Notes under the pieces: generated by a model | What the model was told of the DNA's origin: nothing | Databases searched by the model: none | What the model saw: only the letters and a program-made list of their open reading frames with translations | Virus record (IMG/VR): IMGVR_UViG_3300047480_000890 | Span: 1-40,636 of that record | Source: a virus | Strand: one strand, 5' to 3' | DNA length: 40,636 bases | Shown: piece after piece, positions 12,774-19,753 of the stretch | Layout: each line of letters opens with the position of its first letter | Numbering within the stretch: position 1 is the first letter of the stretch | Position numbers and translations under genes: made by a program

Positions 12774-13301
12774 ATGAAGAAAATTCTAGCTATTCTAGCC
12801 CTTACAGTTGGCAGCTCTGCTTTTGCAGCTAACTATGTCAGCGTTGATGTTGACCATGTCAGTGCAAGTGCCGGCGGTACTAACAGTGTTGCCCAATATG
12901 TTCGTGCAGGAACTGAAGTCAGTGGTATTCAACTGGGCGTTCAAAGTCGCACTGCCCGTTTGAACGGTGGTGGTGTTCTTAGCAGCCTGGAAGTTACTGG
13001 TGGTAAGAGCTTGGGTTTGGTTACCCCATTTGTTGGTGTTGGCCGTGACAACGGTACCAATGCTTACAACTATGGCCTAGTAGGCGCTACTGCTGGTATG
13101 CCCGTTGGTCCAGGTTTTGCCATGGCTGGTGTAAAGACTCGCGTTGGTTCAACCGAAACTAATCGTACCAAGCAAACCGTTGGTTTTGCTACTTACAGCG
13201 TTCCAGTTGCTAAGAATGTCAGCGTTAATTTGAATCTCAGCAAAAGCTATCAAGACATCAAAGAAAACGCAGTTGGTCTAGGACTTGGTTTTAGTTTCTA
13301 A
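12774..13301 (+). CDS. Outer-membrane beta-barrel-like protein, 175 aa
   Basis: Signal peptide MKKILAILALTVGSSAFA, then alternating hydrophobic/polar Gly-rich strands (VSVDVDHVSAS, SGIQLGVQSRTA, SLEVTGGKSLGL and so on) and a C-terminal strand ending GLGLGFSF with the terminal Phe that the BAM complex recognises. The size fits an 8-stranded barrel. A late box and AAGGA precede it. A phage-encoded barrel could mask or replace a host receptor (superinfection exclusion) or alter permeability; this is inference, and no specific family is recognised. Confidence 0.78.
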   Translation: MKKILAILALTVGSSAFAANYVSVDVDHVSASAGGTNSVAQYVRAGTEVSGIQLGVQSRTARLNGGGVLSSLEVTGGKSLGLVTPFVGVGRDNGTNAYNYGLVGATAGMPVGPGFAMAGVKTRVGSTETNRTKQTVGFATYSVPVAKNVSVNLNLSKSYQDIKENAVGLGLGFSF

Positions 13302-13305
13302 ACTG

Positions 13306-13334
13306 TTGACAAACTCTACAAAAGAGCCTATACT
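13306..13334 (+). promoter_or_regulatory. Sigma70-type promoter overlapping a terminator
   Basis: TTGACA, 17-nt spacer, TATACT. The -10 lies inside the stem of the terminator at 13325-13350. Confidence 0.7.
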
Positions 13335-13350
13335 TGTATAGGCTTTTTTT
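13325..13350 (+). terminator. Rho-independent terminator abutting a start codon
   Basis: Nine-bp stem AGCCTATAC / GTATAGGCT with a TT loop and seven T, ending directly at the ATG of the next gene. Confidence 0.85.
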
Positions 13351-13824
13351 ATGACCGAACAATCTAATACAGCAAAAGGAAGAACTAGTTTTGACGCTAA
13401 TGTCAAAGGTGACCTTGTGCATTTTTTCAATCGCAATGTTACACCCTATGGCACTGAGTCGTCGGCACCTAGTTTTGACCTAGTACCAGTTACAGAGCAA
13501 AAAGACCTAATGGTCAATGCTGCCAGAATGCATGCTCGTCAGGAGTATGACAGGATAATGGCCTTGGTCACAGTACTGCAACAACAGGCTGCAGAAATTA
13601 AACAGAGATTAGATCTAACAGATGCAGTACATGCAGCAGTATACGACTTTAAATTGTATCCCGGGCAGTACTATTGGTTAATATGGGACAGTGCTAAAAA
13701 CATAACTAGACTGGCCATAATGGGCCCTGAAGATTGGGCCACAGCACCACCTCAACACTATGAATATCTTAAACGCATACAGTGGTTGGGTGATTACACT
13801 TGGAGAGAAGTAGATGGAAGATGA
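13351..13824 (+). CDS. DUF2452-like phage protein, 157 aa
   Basis: The core VTEQKDLMVNAARMHARQEYDRIMALVTVLQQQAAEI, then the C-terminal YYWLIWD...RLAIMGPEDW...YEYLKRIQWLGDYTWREV, match DUF2452, a family seen in phages and bacteria. It has a long helical middle and a small beta end. There is no Shine-Dalgarno: the ATG follows the T-run of a terminator, and the promoter within that hairpin would give a leader of about 10 nt. It overlaps the next gene by 11 nt. Function unknown. Confidence 0.8.
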   Translation: MTEQSNTAKGRTSFDANVKGDLVHFFNRNVTPYGTESSAPSFDLVPVTEQKDLMVNAARMHARQEYDRIMALVTVLQQQAAEIKQRLDLTDAVHAAVYDFKLYPGQYYWLIWDSAKNITRLAIMGPEDWATAPPQHYEYLKRIQWLGDYTWREVDGR

Positions 13825-14287
13825 TGATTACTTATGGGAAATTATGAAACCACCAGCTAATGCTGCAATTAAGGGTTCAAGGGGTACAGCATATGGTGCT
13901 GCTACTCCAAGTTATACTTACAGTATTGATTCCAGTACCACAGCAGGATTTAATGGCACCACTGGAGTTCTTGCCAGTGGCACAGGTACTAATGCTATTT
14001 GGACAGCTACTACACCGCATACAATAACAGGCACAGGCACAGGCACACCTTATATTTTAAACCAAAGCGGAAAAATGGTATTACAGGGCCAAGAAGCCGA
14101 CATTAACATAAATGGTAAAAGTTTAAAAACTTGGATGCAAACAGTAGAACAGCGTTTGGCCATACTTGAACCAAATCCCAAATTGGAAGCTGAATGGGCT
14201 GAACTCAAAGAGTTAGGTGATAGATATAGAGCTTTGGAAAAAGAAATCAATGAAAAAATGAAGACATGGAACATTCTCAAAGATTAA
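13814..14287 (+). CDS. Probable virion-associated protein with coiled C terminus, 157 aa
   Basis: The N-terminal part is Gly/Thr/Ser-rich with short repeats (TGTGTGTP), like a fibre or trimeric surface protein. The C terminus (MQTVEQRLAILEPNPKLEAEWAELKELGDRYRALEKEI...) is a charged coiled coil shared by proteins of environmental T4-type phages. The ILEPN...EWAEL region is the recognisable part. A structural role is inferred. It overlaps the DUF2452-like gene. Confidence 0.72.
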   Translation: MEDDDYLWEIMKPPANAAIKGSRGTAYGAATPSYTYSIDSSTTAGFNGTTGVLASGTGTNAIWTATTPHTITGTGTGTPYILNQSGKMVLQGQEADININGKSLKTWMQTVEQRLAILEPNPKLEAEWAELKELGDRYRALEKEINEKMKTWNILKD

Positions 14288-14288
14288 C

Positions 14289-14510
14289 ATGAAGCTGGAT
14301 TGCGTCTCGGGTGATTACCAAGTATCGTGGACTGGACACGCAGATCGGGCGCATAAAGCTAAGAATTGGTGTTATGAACAGTTCGGTGCCGGTTGGGGAG
14401 AAGTTTACAGTACAGGCCCAGGTGGATCGGGCGTGGCATTTTGGAAATTCACATTTAAACGACTATATCACGCACAATGGTTTATGTTGCGATGGAGTGA
14501 GCTAGGCTAA
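14289..14510 (+). CDS. Small Trp/Phe-rich phage protein, 73 aa
   Basis: MKLDCVSGDYQVSWTGHADRAHKAKNW... with the ending FWKFTFKRLYHAQWFMLRWSELG. The last half resembles the next gene product (WQFTFKDEIQATLFALKWAH), so the two are probably paralogues of a small strand-helix fold. It begins one base after the previous stop. Function unknown. Confidence 0.72.
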   Translation: MKLDCVSGDYQVSWTGHADRAHKAKNWCYEQFGAGWGEVYSTGPGGSGVAFWKFTFKRLYHAQWFMLRWSELG

Positions 14511-14525
14511 AATTCAATTTTGTGT

Positions 14526-14531
14526 TATAAT
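14526..14531 (+). promoter_or_regulatory. Extended -10 box five bases before a start codon
   Basis: TGTTATAAT then ACACT then ATG. No convincing -35. A weak AAAAT/ATTTT hairpin including the previous stop precedes it. The layout repeats at 15991. Confidence 0.6.
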
Positions 14532-14536
14532 ACACT

Positions 14537-14716
14537 ATGACTACAATTACAGTTGACGGTACAAAAACCAGCACTTTTAGTGCAATAATGTGGGCAAGCA
14601 ATGAATTTGGTTCTGACTCATTTAGCGTAACCAGTCCATTTCCGGGCCAGCAATGGCAGTTCACATTCAAAGACGAAATACAAGCTACTTTATTTGCACT
14701 AAAATGGGCACACTAA
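14537..14716 (+). CDS. 59-aa phage protein, probable leaderless mRNA
   Basis: MTTITVDGTKTSTFSAIMW...PGQQWQFTFKDEIQATLFALKWAH: two short strands, a loop and a C-terminal helix. It shares the (K/Q)FTFK....A..F.L.W pattern with the gene at 14289. No ribosome-binding site lies upstream; the -10 TATAAT ends 5 nt before the ATG. The next gene starts at the base after its stop. Confidence 0.72.
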   Translation: MTTITVDGTKTSTFSAIMWASNEFGSDSFSVTSPFPGQQWQFTFKDEIQATLFALKWAH

Positions 14717-14965
14717 ATGGCCTCTAGCATAAAAATCAGCGCAGACAATTGGGCTAAGTTAAAATATCGTCTCAAAGAAGAATATGCCCAGCCCAGTCTT
14801 TTTTTGATTCGATATGTAATGATAAGAGAACTGGGTTTTTCATTTAGACTTCATCAAGAATGGCGTAATAAACATAACTTGGTAGAAGTTTGTTATTTGG
14901 ATTTTCATGATGATCATCTTGAAACAATTTTTAGATTAAAGTATTCGGAGTATCTAAATGGCTAG
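14717..14965 (+). CDS. Hypothetical protein, 82 aa
   Basis: MASSIKISADNWAKLKYRLKEEYAQPS..., a basic, aromatic, soluble alpha/beta protein. It begins directly at the end of the preceding stop codon, so it probably depends on translational coupling, and it overlaps the next gene by 8 nt. No family recognised. Confidence 0.7.
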   Translation: MASSIKISADNWAKLKYRLKEEYAQPSLFLIRYVMIRELGFSFRLHQEWRNKHNLVEVCYLDFHDDHLETIFRLKYSEYLNG

Positions 14966-15233
14966 TTTAACAGACTACTTTGAACGCAAGGCCTACATGC
15001 CCAAATATTTTCTCGGAGATCGTGTATTTGGACACTGGAATAAAATTCCTTTTGTGGGAAAAGTTGGCGTAGATATTATTAGATCAACTACAGAAGGACC
15101 AGTAATCGCAGTAATTTTAGACTTGCCTTTACTGTATAACGGCCTGTACTATACAACAATTATAGTAGCACACAAAGACATAAAACTGTTGAAAAACCTT
15201 GATCTTGAGCAAGAGAAAAGCCGGTCAAAGTAA
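14958..15233 (+). CDS. Hypothetical protein, 91 aa
   Basis: MASLTDYFERKAYMPKYFLGDRVFGHWNKIPFVGKVGVDII...: the segment YFLGDRVFGHWNKIPFVGKV...PVIAVILDLPL...YTTIIVAHKDIKLL reads like a small beta-barrel (KOW/SH3-like, 'GDRV...G.V' layout). This is a fold impression only. Its stop overlaps the late-type box of the DD-peptidase gene. Confidence 0.7.
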   Translation: MASLTDYFERKAYMPKYFLGDRVFGHWNKIPFVGKVGVDIIRSTTEGPVIAVILDLPLLYNGLYYTTIIVAHKDIKLLKNLDLEQEKSRSK

Positions 15234-15236
15234 ATA
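15229..15236 (+). promoter_or_regulatory. Late-type box four bases before a start codon
   Basis: AGTAAATA-ATTG-ATG: degenerate late box placed so that transcription would begin at or near the start codon. Confidence 0.4.
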
Positions 15237-15240
15237 ATTG

Positions 15241-15984
15241 ATGCGAAAAATTCTTGTAACGATATTATCACTGTTTATTTTTTCTACATCACAGGCTGCA
15301 CAGCCGCCTAGTGTGTTGGTATATAATCTTACCACAGACACAGTGGTTGAACAAGCCAATGCCAACGAAGTCAGACCTATTGCCAGCATTACTAAACTAA
15401 TGACTGCTGTTGTAGCATTGGACTATTATAACTTAGATCAAAAAATTAAAATTAACAAACAGAAAACGGAACAGGTAAATGTTTTATTAACAAGCTTGTT
15501 GGTACGCAGTGACAACTCGGCAGCTGAAGCATTAGCTAAAAGTTATCCTGGCGGCAGATCTGCTTTTATTGCTGCAATGAATGGTAAGGCAAGACAACTA
15601 AATTTGGAACATACTAAATTCATTGACCCTAGTGGATTAGGCGTGTTTAATCTCAGTACAGCTAACGAATTAGTAGACTTATTAGTTCATGCTTATCGTT
15701 ATAACTTTATTAGGGCCGTAGCTAATCAACCTGAAATCTACACCGTAGTAAAAACTAAATACGGATATAAAGAACGGCCTGCGTATACCAGTACCAGTAA
15801 AAACTTACTGTCAGAATTCGATAATATAGTACTAACCAAAACTGGTTATACTAGCCGAGCAGGTAGATGCATAATTTTAATGGTTGAAAAAGCAGGCCAA
15901 ATGCAAGCTATTGTTATTTTAGGGGAACCCACCAAAAAACATCGTGACAATTTGGCAAGACAGCTGATAGCACAAAATTCCTAA
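15241..15984 (+). CDS. Peptidase S11 family D-Ala-D-Ala carboxypeptidase/endopeptidase
   Basis: A penicillin-binding-type serine peptidase that trims or cuts peptidoglycan cross-links in the periplasm. Signal peptide MRKILVTILSLFIFSTSQA, then the three S11 motifs in order: SITK (catalytic Ser49, Lys52), SDN (90-92) and KTG (200-202). At 247 aa it has only the catalytic domain and lacks the C-terminal domain of DacA-type enzymes, so it is closest to PbpG/PBP7-like endopeptidases. ATG 15241 is chosen over TTG 15238. No Shine-Dalgarno is visible. Possible roles are lysis assistance, envelope remodelling or resistance to superinfection. Confidence 0.92.
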   Translation: MRKILVTILSLFIFSTSQAAQPPSVLVYNLTTDTVVEQANANEVRPIASITKLMTAVVALDYYNLDQKIKINKQKTEQVNVLLTSLLVRSDNSAAEALAKSYPGGRSAFIAAMNGKARQLNLEHTKFIDPSGLGVFNLSTANELVDLLVHAYRYNFIRAVANQPEIYTVVKTKYGYKERPAYTSTSKNLLSEFDNIVLTKTGYTSRAGRCIILMVEKAGQMQAIVILGEPTKKHRDNLARQLIAQNS

Positions 15985-15990
15985 TACTGT

Positions 15991-15996
15991 TATAAT
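15991..15996 (+). promoter_or_regulatory. Extended -10 box five bases before a start codon
   Basis: TGTTATAAT then ACATT then ATG, the same geometry as at 14526. No clear -35. Confidence 0.6.
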
Positions 15997-16001
15997 ACAT
16001 T

Positions 16002-16559
16002 ATGAGCAAGATGAGCCGTAGTCCTGATCGACACAGTTTCCAAAAGCGCAGCTATGAACGAAAAATAGCTGCGGCAGAATCGCAGGAAAGTGTAGATTCA
16101 GCAAAACAAATGTTAGAACTATACAAAACTTGGAATGAACAAGACATGGAGTTAGAAGCTAATCCAGACTGGCAAAAAAATAACATGAGTTATGATCTCT
16201 GCACTACAGATTGGATTCTTGCCAAAGTTCGTGCCAGCGAGACTTACAGTCAAAATTTATATGCTGCCATGTGCAACAACAGTTTTCAGCGACTAGATGT
16301 TTGGCCAATTCTCAAAGACGAATACTGGTCATGCAGTTGGCGCAGTGCAGGTGGCATTATTGCCGACATGCGACAACAAGGCGATTACATTGATTGGTAC
16401 TGTTCGGGAATGGGCGGGCTTAATCAAGACTACGAAGGCAACGAATCTGATGAAGATTGGCAAAAGCGTACAAGCTATGTACCGGAGTGTACAGTGACTG
16501 AAGAAATTGAACAAGATTTAAACAAACTAGGATGGAGAGTAATTCGAGATGACAACTAA
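16002..16559 (+). CDS. Conserved phage protein, 185 aa
   Basis: Highly charged N-terminal helix region (MSKMSRSPDRHSFQKRSYERKIAAAES...) and a Trp/Cys-rich core YDLCTTDWILAKVRASETYSQNLYAAMCNNSFQR...KDEYWSCSWRSAGGIIADMRQ..DYIDWYCSG. The core is a well-conserved block of T4-type phages from water; no function is established. Leaderless expression is possible. The ATG at 16011 is an alternative start. It overlaps the MazG-like gene by 11 nt. Confidence 0.8.
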   Translation: MSKMSRSPDRHSFQKRSYERKIAAAESQESVDSAKQMLELYKTWNEQDMELEANPDWQKNNMSYDLCTTDWILAKVRASETYSQNLYAAMCNNSFQRLDVWPILKDEYWSCSWRSAGGIIADMRQQGDYIDWYCSGMGGLNQDYEGNESDEDWQKRTSYVPECTVTEEIEQDLNKLGWRVIRDDN

Positions 16560-16941
16560 CCCGTTTAAGGATCAAGAAACATTTATGCGAGCCTGTGACC
16601 AAGGTGTGCCTGGCTCGTTGGATCAATATGAAATGTATTGCAATCTCATTCGTGAAGAATTTGAAGAACTTCAGGCAGCTAACGACGATGTAGAAGCCTT
16701 AGATGCACTGATTGATATCCTGGTTGTGACTATTGGTGCTATTCACTCCATGGGTGCTGATGCTGAAGGTGCTTGGCAAGAAGTAATGCGTACAAACTTT
16801 GCTAAGATTGATCCAGTTACTGGCAAAGTTCGCAAGCGTGAAGATGGCAAAGTATTGAAGCCCGAAGGTTGGCAACCGCCTAATTTAAAGCCCTATACTG
16901 AAAAAGGTCTAGGCAATGGTTATGTTCCAGAATCTTATTAA
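16549..16941 (+). CDS. mazG: MazG-like nucleotide pyrophosphohydrolase, 130 aa
   Basis: All-alpha NTP pyrophosphatase: the metal-binding EExxE appears as REEFEEL (E36, E37, E40) and the second acidic pair as EALDALIDILVV (E49, D56), the layout of MazG, HisE and dUTPase-2 type enzymes. The C-terminal tail (DPVTGKVRKREDGKVLKPEGWQPP) is typical of phage versions and binds substrate. It may hydrolyse dNTPs for host DNA turnover, or (p)ppGpp as proposed for cyanophage MazG. Overlap with the gene before suggests one transcript. Confidence 0.88.
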   Translation: MTTNPFKDQETFMRACDQGVPGSLDQYEMYCNLIREEFEELQAANDDVEALDALIDILVVTIGAIHSMGADAEGAWQEVMRTNFAKIDPVTGKVRKREDGKVLKPEGWQPPNLKPYTEKGLGNGYVPESY

Positions 16942-16950
16942 GGAGTAAAA

Positions 16951-17622
16951 ATGGAATTAGCAATTTATCGTTCAGCAAGTCAAATCAATCAAGCAATGGC
17001 TCGTGTTTACAAACACATGAGTCTAGCTGTCGCCACCAGCATGATCATCAGTTATTTTGTTGGTACTACACCAGAATTACTTGAGTTTTTCTTTACTGGT
17101 GCTATGAAATGGATTGTGATTTTTTCTCCCCTTGCGGCAATTCTAGCATTTAGCTTTGCTGCAGAGCGATTCAGCACACAGGGACTACAAGTGTTTTTAC
17201 ATGGATTCGCTGCACTGATGGGCTTGAGCTTTAGCACTATCTTTGCTGTCTACACCATGGGATCAATTGTGTCAGCGTTCATGGGCGGAGCAATTTTGTT
17301 TGGTACTATGAGTTTTTATGGCTACTTTACCAAACGAGATCTAACTAGTATCGGACAGTTCTTGTTTGTGGGTTTGATTGCAATTTGTCTTGCCAGCATT
17401 GTCAATATCTTTATTGGCAGCACGGTAATGCAGATGGTGATCTCAGCATTGGCTATTATCTTTTTGGGACTGACTGCCTACGACACACAGACCATCAGAG
17501 AACTGGTAAGCCGTGATACTGAAACTGGTCGCGAAGAGGTAATAGGTGCGCTAACACTGTACCTAGATTTTATTAACTTGTTTTTAAGCCTACTTCAACT
17601 GTTTGGCGGAAAGAAAGAATGA
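16951..17622 (+). CDS. Bax-inhibitor-1/YccA family membrane protein
   Basis: A polytopic inner-membrane protein with about seven hydrophobic helices and the family signatures: N-terminal amphipathic ...RVYKHMSLAVATSMIISYFVG, central AFSFAAERFS, and the end GLTAYDTQTIRELV with the conserved aspartate, followed by LTLYLDFINLFLSLLQLFGGKKE. Bacterial members (YccA, YbhL) modulate the FtsH protease or act as calcium leak channels. At 223 aa it is full length. AAGGAG lies 6-7 nt upstream. It overlaps the next gene (ATGA). A phage copy could shield phage membrane proteins from FtsH; this is inference. Confidence 0.93.
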   Translation: MELAIYRSASQINQAMARVYKHMSLAVATSMIISYFVGTTPELLEFFFTGAMKWIVIFSPLAAILAFSFAAERFSTQGLQVFLHGFAALMGLSFSTIFAVYTMGSIVSAFMGGAILFGTMSFYGYFTKRDLTSIGQFLFVGLIAICLASIVNIFIGSTVMQMVISALAIIFLGLTAYDTQTIRELVSRDTETGREEVIGALTLYLDFINLFLSLLQLFGGKKE

Positions 17623-18458
17623 GAAATTATTGGAGTTGCACACCTTTTGCCGACTGGATTCGTGGTACCCACAAACTTAAAATGGGTACTGGCGAACAAT
17701 GGCAAGAATGGGAAACTAAAGCCCGTGCAGCCCACCCTGTTCGCTGGTGGATTGCCGAAGAAGGTCTTGATCGCATTCAAGATGTTTTACTGTATATTCC
17801 TGATAAAATCTATGCTGTCAAATATTACATCAATAATCGTTGGATTACTAGGACTCATGCTCTTACCTCTAACCCTAGGGATATTCCTCGTGGCGAGTGG
17901 CGTGATGTGGGCAATCGTTTTCTTCCTTGCTTATTCAATGAACTTGTTAATTATGTTGAGGTAGAACTAGCGTGGTGGCATTTGGCATGGGAAGACAAAG
18001 AGCAACGAGAAAAATACAATGCTCCGTGGTGGCGTTTTGGTTGGTGGAATCTTCGTGTTTGGCGTTGCCCACAAGCCGGCTTAGATAATCTTAAATGGCA
18101 AAGTGAATTAGTTTGGAAAGAAGACGAGTGCGAACCTGGCAGTGCCAATATCGGTAAACCCACTCACCAAGCTAAAGCTGCTAAAGAAATTTTGGAACTG
18201 TACAAGTGGTGGACAGAAGTTTACCCAAATCGGCCAGATCCCCACGATGCCAGTGGTTGGACAGAATACTGTAATCGCATGCGAGAAGAAAAAGGTGAAG
18301 GCCTACGCTGGATTGGTGTTCAATCTAACAACAAAGAAACTGAAGCATTGGGCCGTAGAGCGCTGAAACTCAGCCACAAAATCGAACAGCAGTATATGAA
18401 AGAAGACGAGCAAATGATGATTCGTTTAATTAAAATTCGCGAAAGCCTTTGGACTTAA
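17619..18458 (+). CDS. Conserved Trp-rich phage protein, 279 aa
   Basis: MRNYWSCTPFADWIRGT...VRWWIAEEGLDRIQDVLLYIPDKI and a middle region rich in Trp (AWWHLAWEDKEQREKYNAPWW, split by charged residues), then a helical C terminus. The N-terminal FADWIRGT...WIAEEGLD block is recurrent in marine and freshwater T4-type phages. No signal, no clear membrane span and no enzyme motif. Translationally coupled to the Bax-inhibitor-like gene. Confidence 0.8.
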   Translation: MRNYWSCTPFADWIRGTHKLKMGTGEQWQEWETKARAAHPVRWWIAEEGLDRIQDVLLYIPDKIYAVKYYINNRWITRTHALTSNPRDIPRGEWRDVGNRFLPCLFNELVNYVEVELAWWHLAWEDKEQREKYNAPWWRFGWWNLRVWRCPQAGLDNLKWQSELVWKEDECEPGSANIGKPTHQAKAAKEILELYKWWTEVYPNRPDPHDASGWTEYCNRMREEKGEGLRWIGVQSNNKETEALGRRALKLSHKIEQQYMKEDEQMMIRLIKIRESLWT

Positions 18459-18461
18459 TAA

Positions 18462-18827
18462 ATGAACAGTGATCTTTTGGTAGAATTCGTCATGTTTTTT
18501 CTCAACATGGTATGGTGGATTTTTATTTTCAGTTTGTGTGTTGCTGTGTTTAAATATTTTGCTGTCGAAAAACCACAAGAACAGGAAAGACTAAAAGACT
18601 TTTACGAAAAAGTTGGCGAAATTGTACATCGTGTAAGTGTGGAAAAACACGGTGAAATCTATTACTGGTACGACAACGACGACGGAGAGTTCTTGGGACA
18701 AGGGAAAACTGACCAGGAATTGATCAATCATGTCAAAAATCGTTTTCCAAATCATTTGTTTTTGTTTACTAATAACGAATACATCAAAGCGCCAGACTGG
18801 CAGTTTACAAAATATAAAGCACAGTAA
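18462..18827 (+). CDS. Membrane-anchored protein, 121 aa
   Basis: The N terminus (about residues 7-30, VEFVMFFLNMVWWIFIFSLC) is a membrane helix; the remaining 90 residues are a soluble alpha/beta domain (RVSVEKHGEIYYWYDNDDGEFLGQGKTDQEL...) exposed to the cytoplasm or periplasm. It starts 3 nt after the previous stop. The soluble part resembles small phage proteins with a WYD.DD..FL.QG motif; function unknown. Confidence 0.77.
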   Translation: MNSDLLVEFVMFFLNMVWWIFIFSLCVAVFKYFAVEKPQEQERLKDFYEKVGEIVHRVSVEKHGEIYYWYDNDDGEFLGQGKTDQELINHVKNRFPNHLFLFTNNEYIKAPDWQFTKYKAQ

Positions 18828-18828
18828 A

Positions 18829-19323
18829 ATGGATGAGGACAACATTCGCAGTAGTCTACTAGAATGGATGATAAATTTTGTTGAACGACCAAACAGCCTA
18901 TTGGGTGATTGGCCTCCTTGTCCTTACGCAAGAAAAGCAAGACTAGACAACAGATTTAAAATACTGTTTGACTACAGCAAGGATTTCTCCGATAGTATTG
19001 CTTACGGCAAAATTGTGTTAGATAGCAACGATGTAGTGGCTATTTGTTTTGATCATAAAAATATTGATGCAATTTATCTTCAAGATTTGATAAAAAATAA
19101 AAATACACTGTTAATGCAGGATGATTATGTTATATTAGAAGATCACCCCGATATACCGGAATTGGTAAATGGTGTATCTATGAATTTTGGAAAATGTGGC
19201 CTACTGTTAATGCAACGGCTAAGTAAACTTAATGATGCTAGCAAACAGCTAAAAGAAAAAGGTTATTATAATCATTGGGATCAATCAGCTGTAGATAATG
19301 TAGTTTCCTGGAGACAAAAATAA
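18829..19323 (+). CDS. Conserved protein with WPPCPYARKAR motif (possibly DUF1415-like), 164 aa
   Basis: After a short N-terminal helix comes SLLGDWPPCPYARKARLDN (about residues 23-41), similar in position and pattern to the LCPFA motif of DUF1415 proteins, which are of similar length. The C terminus has HPDIPELVNGV...LLLMQRLSKLNDASKQLKEKGYYNHW. The start at 18829 directly follows the previous stop; the longer in-frame extension lies inside the preceding gene. It is the first of three AT-rich genes that end in an amidinotransferase, so a joint pathway is likely. The family assignment is tentative. Confidence 0.7.
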   Translation: MDEDNIRSSLLEWMINFVERPNSLLGDWPPCPYARKARLDNRFKILFDYSKDFSDSIAYGKIVLDSNDVVAICFDHKNIDAIYLQDLIKNKNTLLMQDDYVILEDHPDIPELVNGVSMNFGKCGLLLMQRLSKLNDASKQLKEKGYYNHWDQSAVDNVVSWRQK

Positions 19324-19327
19324 TTTT

Positions 19328-19753
19328 ATGGAATTCGGTCGTATAGACTTAGACAAAACCACTTATAATATAACATTAAACGCTCATTTACTAAACCCAG
19401 TTGCAATAAAAGAAATTAATCGGGTTTATGCAGAATACTGTTTATATAAAAAATTTAAAAGTGTTATACCAATGATAGCTGGTAGATTTGCCATTCCTAA
19501 TACCGAAACATTTGGTTACTTTGAGCAAGACCAACTAATAGCATGGAGCATGTATAGGATTTGGGACGATAAAAATATAGTAGCAGATCATCATGCATGG
19601 AACTATAGAAATCCCCAGTTAAGAATGGGAATTCGTAGTTTACAAAATGAATGTGCAATATATAGAAATAGAGGTTATCAATACATGTATTTTGAATCAA
19701 TTGAACCCTACATGTATAATTTACAAGGGTTTGAGATATTAGGATCATTATGA
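19328..19753 (+). CDS. GNAT-like acyltransferase-like protein, 141 aa
   Basis: The order of elements (strand FGYFEQDQLIAWSMYRIWD, then DHHAWNYRNPQLRMGIRSLQNECAIYRNRGYQYMYFESIEPYMYNLQGFEILG) resembles the C-terminal half of GNAT proteins: a strand, a helix with an Arg/Gly-rich turn that would hold the CoA pyrophosphate, and a final strand and helix. The canonical Q/RxxGxG/A motif is not clear, so this is a fold-level guess. It overlaps the amidinotransferase by 4 nt, evidence for a shared pathway. Confidence 0.6.
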   Translation: MEFGRIDLDKTTYNITLNAHLLNPVAIKEINRVYAEYCLYKKFKSVIPMIAGRFAIPNTETFGYFEQDQLIAWSMYRIWDDKNIVADHHAWNYRNPQLRMGIRSLQNECAIYRNRGYQYMYFESIEPYMYNLQGFEILGSL

